Below, piece after piece: positions 28,166-38,439 of a stretch of DNA of 64,000 nucleotides. Numbering within the stretch: position 1 is the stretch's first letter; every line of letters begins with the position of its first letter. Under the pieces are notes generated by a model. The model did not search any database and was not told where the DNA came from. It saw only the letters and a program-made list of their open reading frames with translations. The stretch is taken from the NCBI GenBank assembly GCA_030544215.1, contig JARZZO010000013.1, positions 49,185,196-49,249,195 of the forward strand, given 5' to 3'. Position numbers and translations under genes: made by a program. The stretch is from Zantedeschia hybrid cultivar. Taxonomy: Eukaryota > Streptophyta > Magnoliopsida > Alismatales > Araceae.

Positions 28166-29984
28166 TGCCGGCGCCCGGCCGCAGCAAGCAAGCGGGGCGA
28201 AGGAGATGCGTAGAGAGATGTCTCCTCCCTGATCTAGCGAGAAGGAGGGCCTTGGGTACTGGTCTGTGGTGGTTTGTATGCTACGGGGGGAGTTGGGGAG
28301 TGGGGGAATGAGGTGGTCCTATTACTTGTTGTCGGCGGCCAGGTGTAGCGACGACCCACCGACGGCCTTCTAGCGTAAACTTTGGGCCTCTTTGTTGATC
28401 CATTAAAGTTGCCACTCGCCAGGGCTATTAATTGCAAATTTGGGTTTGATATGGTATCATCACGCAATGTGACTAATTACAGAAGTATGCACAATGGGAA
28501 CACTTGCCCTAAATCCTTATATATGTACATTTATATATGATATTCACCGTATGGTTTGTATTATCTTAGACGACAGTCATAGTGAAGAAATTTGTAAAGA
28601 GTCCTGAGTTGAAACTTTAGAAAGAAAACTTTGGTTTGACACAAAATACTGAAAAATACAAGTTTTGATATCATAAATTTTTAAAATTGATGAAAATATA
28701 TTTTTTTATTCTAAAATCATCAGCTTAAAAATCTTAGTTTGATTTTCTCCAGATAAAAAGAGTATCGTATGAGTCAATCGATTTTGAAATATCATAATCT
28801 ACAGTGTTCTAATCATATAAGAGAGATTTTAAAATAATTTACTACTCTCCAGCAATAAATAAAACGCCACTTACAATATGTATGATGTTTTACAACAATC
28901 TATAACACACCAAATGGCCCCAGCAGAAAACAAATCGAAGACATTAGACATGGGTAGCGCCAAGCGGGTGGCCCCATAAATTTATTTCTGTATTTTTTTA
29001 GTTTTCAGTCCCTTCAGCTTACTTAATTTTTATAAAACTCCCCATTATCTTGACATTTAGTAAAAACTCTATGTAGTTTTACTTTTACTTGAAAAGGATT
29101 CGTTCTTGGATATATATTTTTAAAATATTCAGGAACTCTTTTCAAATTTCTGAAGCATTTACCAAATAACTTAAGATTTCGAGAGTTATAAGTTAATTGT
29201 AAGAACAAGGGGACTTACTACTAAATAAGATTTCTTTGTACGGGATGAAAACGAAGAACCCTTTGTTTTTTTTTATTCATGTTTCTTTTCAGGCATGATG
29301 CTTTGTGTAGAGATCAAAAAAATAGAGATTTCAAATAATCACATACTTATAAAGAGGGTTCTCACCCCCTCTCATTGAGCCTCCTTATCTTTAAAAAAGA
29401 CAAAATTATGAAGTCATCTCTATAAGTCAAAATAGGCAATATTCAGTGATAAGCTACTACTCCTTCTCGCAAATTGATGCTAGAGACCAATCTTGTACTT
29501 GTAAGAATGTTCTCACTATCTTCCTCCTAATGAGAGTCTTTTTCTCTGAAAAGATAAAACTATGAAACCACTCATGTGAAAGGTTCTCATTTGTCTCTCT
29601 CAATGAAAACCTTTTTCGTTAAAAAAATAAAAATGTGACGCCACTTCTATAGGCCAAAATAGATAAGATCTCAAAGGTAAGACCCATGAGCTCTTTATCG
29701 CAACGCTTCATATGTTTTATTATTTGGAATTTAATTTGACTCAAGAATTTTTGTAAACTACATAAAAATAAGGCCCTGAGTATATTTAAAGTTGCATCAT
29801 TGTGCTCTTTTGAAATTTAAATGATACCATTAAATTAATTTATAAGAGGTTTCTCCTGTTATAAAATAATTCTTTCTTAGGCAATCAATGGGAACCAATC
29901 CTCGTAGGAAGCCTTTTGAGCTCCGTTTGATTGAAAGATAAGATTAATCTATATTTCTACTCTTGGGAATGAGTTATACGACTC
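28166..29984. other. 5' flank of the MFS gene and intergenic DNA
   Basis: The first ~200 bases upstream of the ATG are GC-rich and probably include the 5' UTR. Beyond about 28500 the DNA is AT-rich without a gene. Three loosely similar blocks containing GAGGGTTCTCAC/AGGTTCTCATTTGTC and TCTATAAGTCAAAATAGG (about 29345-29690) suggest a degraded short repeat. Confidence 0.45.
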
Positions 29985-31060
29985 TAACATTTGATGTAGG
30001 ATTAAAACGGTTTGTCATTTTTATGTCTCTACACAGCCTCCTATGAAAGTAGAAGTGTGTAGATCCCTTTGAGCCGCTGGACGGATCAGGCCGGCTAGGA
30101 GTGCTCGGACAAGTTACTGGCTTTTTGTTTAGTTCCCACAGACGGCGCCATGTGATGATGCATAAAAATTTGTGTGCTTTTTCTGAGGTATTGTCCCCAG
30201 AGCGGAGGTGGGGTTTTGTCATTTTCCTTAGAAAAGGGTCCTCGTTAGAAAGGGAGGTTGCGCTTTGCTTATAAGCACACGCCTATTTTTACAACATCCG
30301 ATGTAGGACTAAAGCGGTTTGCCATTTTTATGCCTCTACATCGGATGTTGTAAAAATAGGCATGTGCTTATAAGCAAAGCAGAGCGCAATCTCTCTTCTT
30401 AACGAGGGCCATTTTCTAAGGAAAAAGATAAAACCCCACTTCCGCTCTAGGGACAATACCTCAAGGAAGGCACGCAAATTTTCATGCATCATCACATGAC
30501 GCTGCCTGTGGGAACTGAACAAAAAGCCAGTAACTTGTCCGAGCACTCCTAGCCGGCCTGATCCGTCCAACGGCTCAAAGGGGTCCGCACACGCCTACTT
30601 TCACAAGGGGCTGTGTAGAGGCATAAAAATGGCAAACCGTTTTAGTCTTACATCGGATATTGTAAAAATAGGCGTGTGCTTATAAGCAGAGCGTAACCTC
30701 TCTTCCCAACGAGGGCCCTTTTCTAAGGAAAAAGACAAAACCCCACCTCCGCTCTAGAGACAATATCTCAGAGAAGGCACGCAAATTTTCATGCATCATC
30801 ACATGGCGCCGTTTGTGGGAACTGAACAAAAAGCCAGTAGGTCCGCACACGCCTACTTTCACAGGAGGCTGTGTAGAAACATAAAAATGACAAACCGCTT
30901 TAGTCCTACATCGGATGTTGTAAAAATAGGCGTGTGCTTATAAGCAGAGCGTAACCTCTCTTCCCAACGAGGACCCTTTTATAAGAAAAAGGACAAAACC
31001 CCACCTCCACTCTGGGGACAATACCTCAGAGAAGACACGCAAATTTTCATGCATCATCAA
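29985..31060. repeat. Four-unit repeat cluster with snRNA-type promoter elements
   Basis: Units of about 312 bp: one inverted (about 29985-30303, minus) and three direct (from about 30331, 30643 and 30900, plus). Each has a box like TAGTCCTACATCG, close to the plant upstream sequence element RTCCCACATCG, and then GCTTATAAGC. The distance from the end of ATCG to TATAAG is exactly 25 nt in all four copies. The box varies: CCTCTACATCG at 30333, GTCTTACATCG at 30645, GTCCTACATCG at 30902 and in the inverted copy. The third unit lacks about 55-70 bases present in the others, and the fourth stops after about 160 bases. The first two units are head to head, so their putative promoters diverge from a centre near 30320. 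The bodies match no snRNA I know. They may instead be a repeat or LTR family, because the same box also occurs in plant LTRs. Confidence 0.75.
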
Positions 31061-31618
31061 TGTTAATGCAGCAAAATAAACTAGAATAATCTATGCTTTA
31101 GTGTAAAGAAGAGATGGGGTGGATTTGTAGAGGGATATTATAATAAATGTCAACTTAACCCGGGTTAGGCAACTTACTTCCCTTATCACATTTTCAAATT
31201 GAAAAGTAGATTGACTTTGGTATAACCCTAGTTGTTTTTAGATTAGAGGCCAGAAGAATCACTTTTCTTTAGATTAACCGCCAGTCAAATCCCTTGGAGA
31301 GTCTAGATCTGATAGGAGTCCATCCTGCTCACCTAAAGATCTTTAACGCTTTGTCTCCTATCTATTCCATCAAATAAATCAACTTTCTAACTTGTACATA
31401 TAAGCTGTCCTTTCTTTGCACCGGAGACTTCTTATAGGGTACCCACTATCATTAAGTCATATAATTGAGGAGAGGGGTCTCACTTTAAACCGACGTTTAA
31501 TTGTATGATTCAACAAGATGCTTCTGCTCGACCTAAAATACTGAAATGACTTGACAGAGTTACTTACAACTCAACCAACTAATCTAATCATTATAAAGTT
31601 AAAGGCGATTGCCTGCCG
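31061..31618. other. Intergenic, nothing recognised
   Basis: This segment lies between the repeat cluster and the next element. No gene or clear repeat boundary is seen. Confidence 0.4.
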
Positions 31619-31676
31619 TAGGGGTGTAAACAGATCTACAGGATCCGAAAACCTACTCCGTGTGATAAAAAAATAG

Positions 31677-32586
31677 TCATGATCAACCTAACGAAGCGGA
31701 GCGGCGAGCGGCGAACCAGCGGCGAAACCAAGTTCCGTCGGGGGGGGAGGGGCTTATCCCTCTTCCATTGGGAAGATTGGACCCTCCTTCCCCTCTCCTC
31801 TCTCTTGGGAGGTGTTTTTCTCCCTCTTTCGGAGGCTTTTCTTCTCTTGTGTGGAGAGTTTTTACTCTCTTTCCTTGTGAAAGATTTTGCTCAGAAGAGT
31901 TTTTCTCTTCTGGTTCTGTCTTCTGTTGGAGGATCCTCCTCTCATCAGCTGCGGCTTTCCCCATCTCCATCCCCTTTGCTTTCAGTTTATCGACCTGGTT
32001 TGTACACTTGCTAGTTAACCTTCCAGCCTTCCCAATTTTTTCAGCAAATACCTGCGTCCCCATCAACGTTGGTACTCACTGGTGTCACCGTTTTGAGTTC
32101 TTCCTGCTCGCCGGTGTGAGTCTTGTTGTTGTCGTCTTCTGTTTGCCGTATTTGTGCTATGCCTACCACCTGTTTGACGAAATGCTGAACTCTTGTTGGA
32201 AACTCGTGTTAGTGTGTGCGTCTCCCTACTCCGCTATTGTGAGTAGGCCTTCCGAGCTCTTTTGGTTGTTGGACCAGTTGCCTTCTCGTTCGTAGCTCCC
32301 TATTTTCTCGATGAAGACTTCCAGCTTGGGTTTAATTGCGATCTGCACCGACTTGCTTATATGGCTCCCACGGCACCTAGTGGATGTTAACTACCTAGCT
32401 AATCAGTTTTTGCTGTGTTTTATCTTTATGCTTTATGTTCTTGAGGGGTTTGATCCTATCTACTTTGGTAGTGTAGGTGTGTTCTTGGTGCATGGAAGGT
32501 GTTTGATTTTATGCTCCATGTGTACTGCTCAGATTTATGAATGAAAGTCTCATTTCTCATGTTCATTATAAAAAAAAAAAAAAAAA
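31677..32586 (+). mobile_element. Poly(A)-tailed retroelement with 17-bp target duplication
   Basis: The insertion ends in an A run at 32570-32586. It is flanked by GTGTGATAAAAAAATAG (31660-31676) and GTGCGATAAAAAAATAG (32587-32603), 16 of 17 identical, which is the signature of target-primed reverse transcription. The 5' part is GC-rich, with GGGGGGGGAGGGG near 31740. No reverse transcriptase or other known protein is encoded, so it is a non-autonomous or 5'-truncated non-LTR element, or a retroposed transcript. Confidence 0.8.
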
Positions 32587-32749
32587 GTGCGATAAAAAAA
32601 TAGAATTTGAATCGTCCTTTCCTGATCGGAAATGGCCTCCTTTTGCATTCGGGTCACACCGAAGTATCGTAGTCGGGACAGGTTTCGGATCGCCCCCAAA
32701 AAGTGTTCCGAATCAGGCTTTCTTTCCCTGATATGAAGAGTAGCGAGGG

Positions 32750-33065
32750 TTTCTTCCCCCCATCCAAGCCGCAGAACCTTCCAGCCCCAGCGAGGGTTTC
32801 TTCCGCGATCCCAACCACAGCGAGGTTTCTTCCCCCGCTCCCAGCCACAGCACTCCTCCCAGCCGCAATGTGGAGTTCTTCCTCTAATTTCAGCCGCAGA
32901 GACTGCAAAACTTCTCCCAACCGCAGAGAGGGTTTTTCCCCGATCCCAGCTGCAGCGATGGCACTCCTCCCAGCCAAGGATTTCTTCCTCGATCCCAGCG
33001 CAACACTCCTCCTAGCCACAGAGATCCTCCTGCCCCTTGTTTCCTCCCTCCTTTCCGCTGACCCA
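32750..33065. repeat. Degenerate GC-rich minisatellite
   Basis: About ten imperfect units of roughly 28-32 bases recur, of the type CCCAGCCACAGCGAGG followed by TTTCTTCC and CCGATC, or a CACTCCTCC variant. The array sits directly upstream of the PLAT exon's splice acceptor, where exon 1 and intron 1 of a normal PLAT gene would be. Confidence 0.7.
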
Positions 33066-33115
33066 CTTCGACTCCTACGTTGTTGTTTGCCTGTGTAATC
33101 CTCGTTTCTATCTAG

Positions 33116-33568
33116 GGCGGTGGCACCGATTCCATCATCAGCCTCACCATCGGGGATGGCTCTAACTTCGGCTCCGGCTTCAGTGTCAACATCACCAACT
33201 TGAAGGAGATTGGGCTGACCGGCTGCAGCCACGACTATGCTGAGCAGGGCAACCTCAACATCTTCCTCAGCCGGGGGCCTTGCCTGTCCTCCCAGCCTTG
33301 CTGGATTCAGGTCTTTGCCTCCAACGGCAATGACCGGCACGGCTGGTACTGCAACTACATCGAGGTCACCACCACAGGGCCACACATCCCCTGCGCCCAG
33401 TGGCTGTTCACCATCGAGTAGTGGCTGGTCGGGGACACGGCCCTGTACGAGCTGTCGACCACCAGGGACTACTGCAGCTGCGTCGACAAGGAAGATGGGG
33501 GTAGCCTCCCACTGTGGTGGCCAAGCTGGTGCTGCAATATGATTTCGTCCATGGCTGTTGATGTGTGA
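33116..33568 (+). pseudogene. PLAT/LH2-domain stress protein, exon 2 remnant
   Basis: PLAT1-type proteins are small secreted or ER-associated proteins with one lipoxygenase-homology beta barrel, linked to abiotic stress tolerance. Here an acceptor (TTTCTATCTAG) precedes GGTDSIISLTIGDGS, followed by YAEQGNLNIFLSRGPCLSS, DRHGWYCNYIEVTTTGPH and CAQWLFTIE, all hallmark blocks of the plant PLAT domain. An in-frame TAG at 33419-33421 replaces the usual Gln before WL. The frame then continues (WLVGDTALYELSTTRDYC) to a stop at 33566-33568. No exon 1, signal peptide or start codon is found; a minisatellite fills that position. The fragment is GC-rich compared with its flanks and lies inside a putative transposon. 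It is a captured or decayed fragment, not a working gene. Confidence 0.85.
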
Positions 33569-34531
33569 ACCGTTGTTTGTGATGTTGTCAAGATGAGATC
33601 TTGCCTTCTCCACCTGGGGCAAGAAAAAAAGAGTTTTTCTTCCCTTTTCTTGAGATTTTGAGGTGGGTCTTCCCTCAGTGTCACGACGTATGTTTATTTA
33701 TGTTGTTTTTATCTTACTACCATCTAGCATTTGTGTTCTTACTTCTTATTGGATCCTTGCTTGATATTTTCTTTAGATAAGGTAATTTAATTAATTTAAT
33801 TAGATGTAAATGCCACTTTTTTTCTGTTGATGATGTGGGTATTTCAATTGATGTTGGAAAATATACATTAGGGTCATTTCTATGTTCTATGCCGGTGCAG
33901 CCCACTAGGAACATAAGCGTTCTCTGTAACATCATGGCAAAGTGATGATCGTGAACTTTTTTTTTGGGGGGGGGGGAGATTTTATCTGTATCCTGTTGAT
34001 TGATGTAAGCTTGTGATATTCATGATGATTTGTATTGTATAAGAATAAAAATTGATGACTTGATGCAATCGGGAAAATGAAGTTTTATGTTTAAAAAATG
34101 TTGAGCTTAAGGTTTCTCTACTGTCTATGTGTATGATAGAATGATTGGAAAAAAATGGTGATCGATCAGCTGGTTGAAAAAAAATGAAAATGATGATGAA
34201 ACGATTGAAAAAATAAAAAATAATAATTGGTAATTAGTAGTATTGTGAAAAATTAAAAAAAATCTCAATACCTCGGGTACTCGGGATACAATGGCTCCGT
34301 GTGAAGCACGCGGCAGCAGCTGTAGCAGGGGCAGCAACACTGTATGCGGTGCCCAGCTAGAATATGGGTTTCGTACCCGTACTGAAATCTGAATTAGAAT
34401 TTCCGGATCGATCCGGATCCGAGTCCGAAATCCCAGCATTCATTGGATCCGGTTCAGGTCCGGATTAAGTTTATTGGATCCGGTTCGGATCTCTCTTGAT
34501 CCTACCCGAATCCAACCCATTTACACCCCTA

Positions 34532-35879
34532 CTTCATAGGTGTATTCCCAATTTGTGATTGAAAAGTTCTACTTCTGAAGCATTTTGATTTTCTGAAATA
34601 AAAAGTGCTTGAGCCTAATTTTATAAAAAACTAAACGATTATGAAATATTAACATGCGTAAACTATTCACAAAGTAACACAATAATCATTGTTGTTGATA
34701 ATGTGATCCCAATAATTGATTGGCCTTTTTTTTCTTAACGCTTTTCTCACAAAGTAAACAAGGTACTAACGAATAAGTCTTGCACATGATTGACAACATG
34801 GTTACAGGTAAAGGCTGTTTTTAGCAATGTGAACGGAGGAAGCCGCTAAACCTGATGTATCACCTTTATGAGATGCTAATTGATCCATGGATGTCAGCAT
34901 CCAACACACATCCAAAGGTTCACAAGTTTATAGATATGCTTCACATTGAAGGATATAAGCAAAACAATACGAAGCTCTCATTTCCTCATCTTAAAAAAGT
35001 AAATAAAAATTATTAAAAAATTTAAAATATTCAAATAGCTCCATCTATGTTGATTTTGATATTTTGATATTTAATTTTCACTGTTAGATCGATAAAATTA
35101 ACCGTAGCCATTCAAATGCGCGTGTCGTTGTTTGGAAATCAAAACTAAAATCTCAAGAGATTGAATCAATCTAAAGACTAATTTGACTATTTTTCTAGTA
35201 TTTTTGACTATTTTTATTTTTGACTATTTTTTACTATTTTTCTAGTATTTTTATATGTCGATTTTTTATATTTATCCGATCGAACGACTAAGATTAGTCG
35301 TCAAGATCAAATAGTAAAAATTAAAACTCCAAAAATGAGCCTAAGGAACTTATTTGAATATTTAAAAATGATTGATGAACTTTATTATTTTTTTAAACAT
35401 AAAAAGAAGAGGCTTTCCAGGAGTACTTTGATGCGTTTGCTACAATGTACACACATTGTTTTAAAAAAAAATCATGATAAATTGTTAAATATTCAACTCT
35501 CTCTTAAAATTAAATTTCATACATTTTGACTTAATTTTTACTGTTGAATCATGAGGCATTCAACTGAAGCCGTCGAATTTTACATATATAAATTGATGAC
35601 GAATACTAAAACCCCAAGGGATGAGAACAATCTTAAGGGCTGATCTGATTTTTTTTATATAATTTTTAAAAATCAAAATTTACATGTGTCCAGTGAACGG
35701 CTAAAATTGAGTTTCAAGATCGGATCACAATCGGACGGTTAAAATAAAATCTAAAGAGATGGAAACAATTCTTATGATTTTTTAAATATGAAAATATGAT
35801 CCAAAGCAGTACGTGCAATTTAATCGCATATACTGTATTCTAGCATTTCTCTCTCTCTCTAGTTTAAGTCTTAGTTCTT
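34532..35879. other. AT-rich intergenic DNA with short repeats
   Basis: A short tandem motif TTTGACTATTTTT/TTTCTAGTATTTTT repeats around 35180-35255. Fragments such as AAGATCGGATCAC-CGGACGGTTAAAAT recur loosely at 35080-35110, 35275-35320 and 35690-35760. No gene is seen. Confidence 0.45.
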
Positions 35880-38439
35880 CGGAATGGTATCAGTCCAGAG
35901 GTGTTTCTCCTCTTCAAACTTCTCATACGCCAATTCTTTTTGTCGACTTTGAAGTTCTAACAAGAGTCGCTGGACTGGACCCATTTGGGTATGCCAGTTG
36001 AAGCAAAGAGGTTCTGTTTAGGGGTGAAAGTAGGCCACGTGGCCTATCAGGAGCCTACGGCCTGGCCTAGCCTAACCTGTTTAGCAATTTAGACCAGACC
36101 AAGACCTTCATATAAGTTTATTTTCACAAATAGACTAGGCCTATTTTTCAAAAGCCTGTTTTATAAGCTTGCATACTTGCCTGTTTACATATTATATTAT
36201 ATATATTTTTAATATATATATAAATATCTTGTAGGCTGAGGAATATTTTTGGCCTTGTAGGCCAAGACTTAATTTTGGTCTATTTTCTGATGGTCTAAAT
36301 AGGCCAACGGGCCAGGCCAGACCTAGTGATTTTTTTAAACAGGTCAAACTAGACCTCTTTTTTGGCCTACAACAGGCCAACAGGTCAGGTCCAGACTGAG
36401 TCTTTGCCATGCAGACTTGACCTGTTTTAACAAAACTTGGCCTGGTCTGGCCTGGCCTACTTCCACTCCTAGACTTCTGTTACAAGGTTGGATGGCAGAG
36501 TTATCTAGATAACATTGCAACTGGCTTCTTAAATTTTGTATCTCTTCCATTAAGACCTCCCTTTCACCCAAATCAAAGAAGCTTTTATTCTTTTCTAACT
36601 CATCTTGACCCCTCTTTAACTCTATTTATCTGCAGAACTTCTGGGTGGTTATCAGATTTTTCTTTTAGAAGCTGCGCAATGAATATAGATAACATCAGTG
36701 CATCAATCCAGTCAAAAGATCAAATATATAAGAAAATGAACAAGATAAGCAAAATTGTCAATAAAAGCAACAAAACCTTGTGTTGATTCAAAAGTGATGC
36801 GAATTCTTCTCCCATAAACTCTTCGGTTGGCAAAATCACATCCATAAGTCCCTCCGGTTGACGTATTTGTTCTTCAAGTATTTGTTCAATTATCGTATTG
36901 CATTCGGACTCCTGTTTATATTGTTGAATCTATGTGCGTACACGGAATTGTAAGAGGGCGTGAGTTGTCAATATTTTAGTCACCAAATCTATGAAAGAAA
37001 CTTACCAAATGTTTCAGCTGAGCTATTTCTGCATTTTGCCTGGCACAGTGATCTTCCAATGCCATTTCTCGTCTGGTAAACGAAAAGAATATACTACTGA
37101 GAGCCATCTATGATCAAATTGAAATTGGTAAGCATACCATGTTCAGAGCAAAAAGAAAAAAAGGAAAATAATCCCATGCATAGTACAAATATTCTAGAAC
37201 TTACCTTCGGAAGTTGCTTCTTGGATGCATCAGCTGACTGAGATCCATCTGCAGGCATAAGATGCAGTTCCTTATTGTTCTTAAAATGTTTGGAGTTGAG
37301 AGGAGTTTTATCACTGCAACAGCTGTATATGAATGGACATGAATCTTTTTGTATTTCTGAGTCAGAAGATATTGTTTGTATGCCAATGTCAATCATGGCA
37401 GTTGGCAATATTGGTGTGAATTCTATTGGTCTAATTGAAAACCTGAATGAAGAGCATCCAGCTAGTTATTTCTGCCGATGACTTATCATATTTTGAATGC
37501 CATGATGGAACTAGCAGCCAGATGCACTGCAGTGCTGAGGAACTTTTCCTTTTGCTAAATTCGGCTTGAGAAGAGTGGTTTACATCTTCTAAACTAGGCT
37601 TCAGATTTACCAGAAGATAATTTTGAAATGCTGACATCGATGGGGATATCATGGGACTTTGATCTGCATTACTGTCAACTATTGGTGAGATGCTCAAAGT
37701 TGGAGACTCAAATTTTTGGGATGCATGGCGTTGCAAAATGTCAAGATCACATGGAACATAATGTTGGCTCTTGCATGAAGAGTTAAGACACGAATCTAAA
37801 ACTGAGTCATTACTCTTGTCATTATCAACATGGAAGTCTAAGCATGTAGAGGGTTTTTCCCCCACTACCTTGCATTCAACCGATGTGCTTTCTTGCTGAA
37901 CTGCTGCCTTTTGCTGAATAGATTCTTCCTTCAAACTAATGCTAAGAGACTCAGCAGTTTTCTGCAGGATTCTTTGCTTACCACTGTCACCCATATGCCA
38001 GAGAAGAGATGGGATAACCTGTACACATAGGAATGTTGTCTGATTTGAAGCCTTGCAGCCTTCTAAACTGATGCATGGTTGCCTCATATATTTGGTCACC
38101 AGTGCAGGAACCTCCAGTGGTATGCTTTAGCATTATCTCTTAATACGATGTTTGGTCATATTTATTGACCAACGAGTCAACCTCATAGAGGGGTGCCCCC
38201 AACACATCCTTGGCATTTTCTTCATTTCCAACTAATTGTAGACATGACAGTATGCAGGGCCTCTCTTCATCCTCATCATGTTCCATTTCTTCATCACTCT
38301 CAGCATCAATAAAAGGTAACACTCTAGGAAGACCAACATTAATCTTCAAAAGATTCAGACTTCTCCTAGCATTCCATCCTGTTGAATAGCTTGCTTTATT
38401 TTCCATTGGAATGCCAGACTTCATTCTGAGAAGTTCATC
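35880..38439 (-). pseudogene. KIN-12 family kinesin, motor-less fragment
   Basis: KIN-12 kinesins organise the phragmoplast in plant cytokinesis. Seen on the minus strand, in family order: GWNARRSLNLLKINVGLP with VLPFIDAESDEEM (38439-38147), a Ser-rich segment with SPTLSISPIVDS (38018 to about 37490), RFSIRPIEFTP and MIDIGIQT (37450-37380), REMALEDHCARQNAEIAQLK (37075-37010), QQYKQESECNTIIEQ through VILPTEEFMGEEFASLLNQH (about 36930-36780), and GEREVLMEEIQNLRSQLQ (about 36570-36520). The last exon is split by a hAT MITE and resumes as RTSLLQLAYPN near 36010. A frameshift lies between HLAAS and SHRQ, and an in-frame TAA is at 37466-37468. The motor domain, expected above 38439, is absent there, and later coiled-coil exons are absent below 35880. 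Confidence 0.82.
36019..36473. mobile_element. hAT-type MITE inside a KIN-12 exon
   Basis: The left end TAGGGGTGAAAGTAGGCCA and the right end read inward, TAGGAGTGGAAGTAGGCCA, form an inverted repeat; the interior is rich in GGCCTGGCC-like motifs. Near-identical 8-mers GTTCTGTT (36011-36018) and CTTCTGTT (36474-36481) flank it. Joining the two sides restores a KIN-12-like reading through CNR-TSLLQLAYPN, which supports insertion into an exon. Confidence 0.78.

Larger units (their letters stand above)
31619..34531. mobile_element. Putative TIR element carrying a PLAT gene fragment
   Basis: The left end TAGGGGTGTAAAC at 31619 and the right end, read inward from 34531 as TAGGGGTGTAAAT, match at 12 of 13 positions. 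Both subterminal zones are rich in GGATCC/GGATCCG-type motifs (31641-31650; repeatedly in 34400-34500). These termini resemble common plant hAT ends. A clean 8-bp target duplication was not found, so the two ends could belong to separate elements. Between them lie a 910-bp poly(A) retroelement, a minisatellite and a PLAT-domain exon. Confidence 0.5.

Noticed and set aside
30130..30210. Box C/D snoRNA in the inverted unit (GTGATGATG then TCTGAGG)
   Set aside because: The C and D boxes are too close, no terminal stem is seen, and the strand agrees with only one copy.
30690..31055. U6-like words (GGGGACA, CAGAGAAG, CACGCAAAT) in the repeat units
   Set aside because: The order is suggestive, but the U6 core between them is missing and the 5' stem-loop does not match; too weak to call U6-derived.
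32654..33622. Open frame of 322 codons on the minus strand
   Set aside because: It is antisense to the PLAT exon and crosses a minisatellite; the composition is low-complexity and no domain is seen. It exists because the GC-rich PLAT exon has few stops in this frame.
37094..37408. Stand-alone 104-codon gene on the minus strand
   Set aside because: The sequence (MIDIGIQT...) is an internal KIN-12 exon running into intron, not an independent gene.
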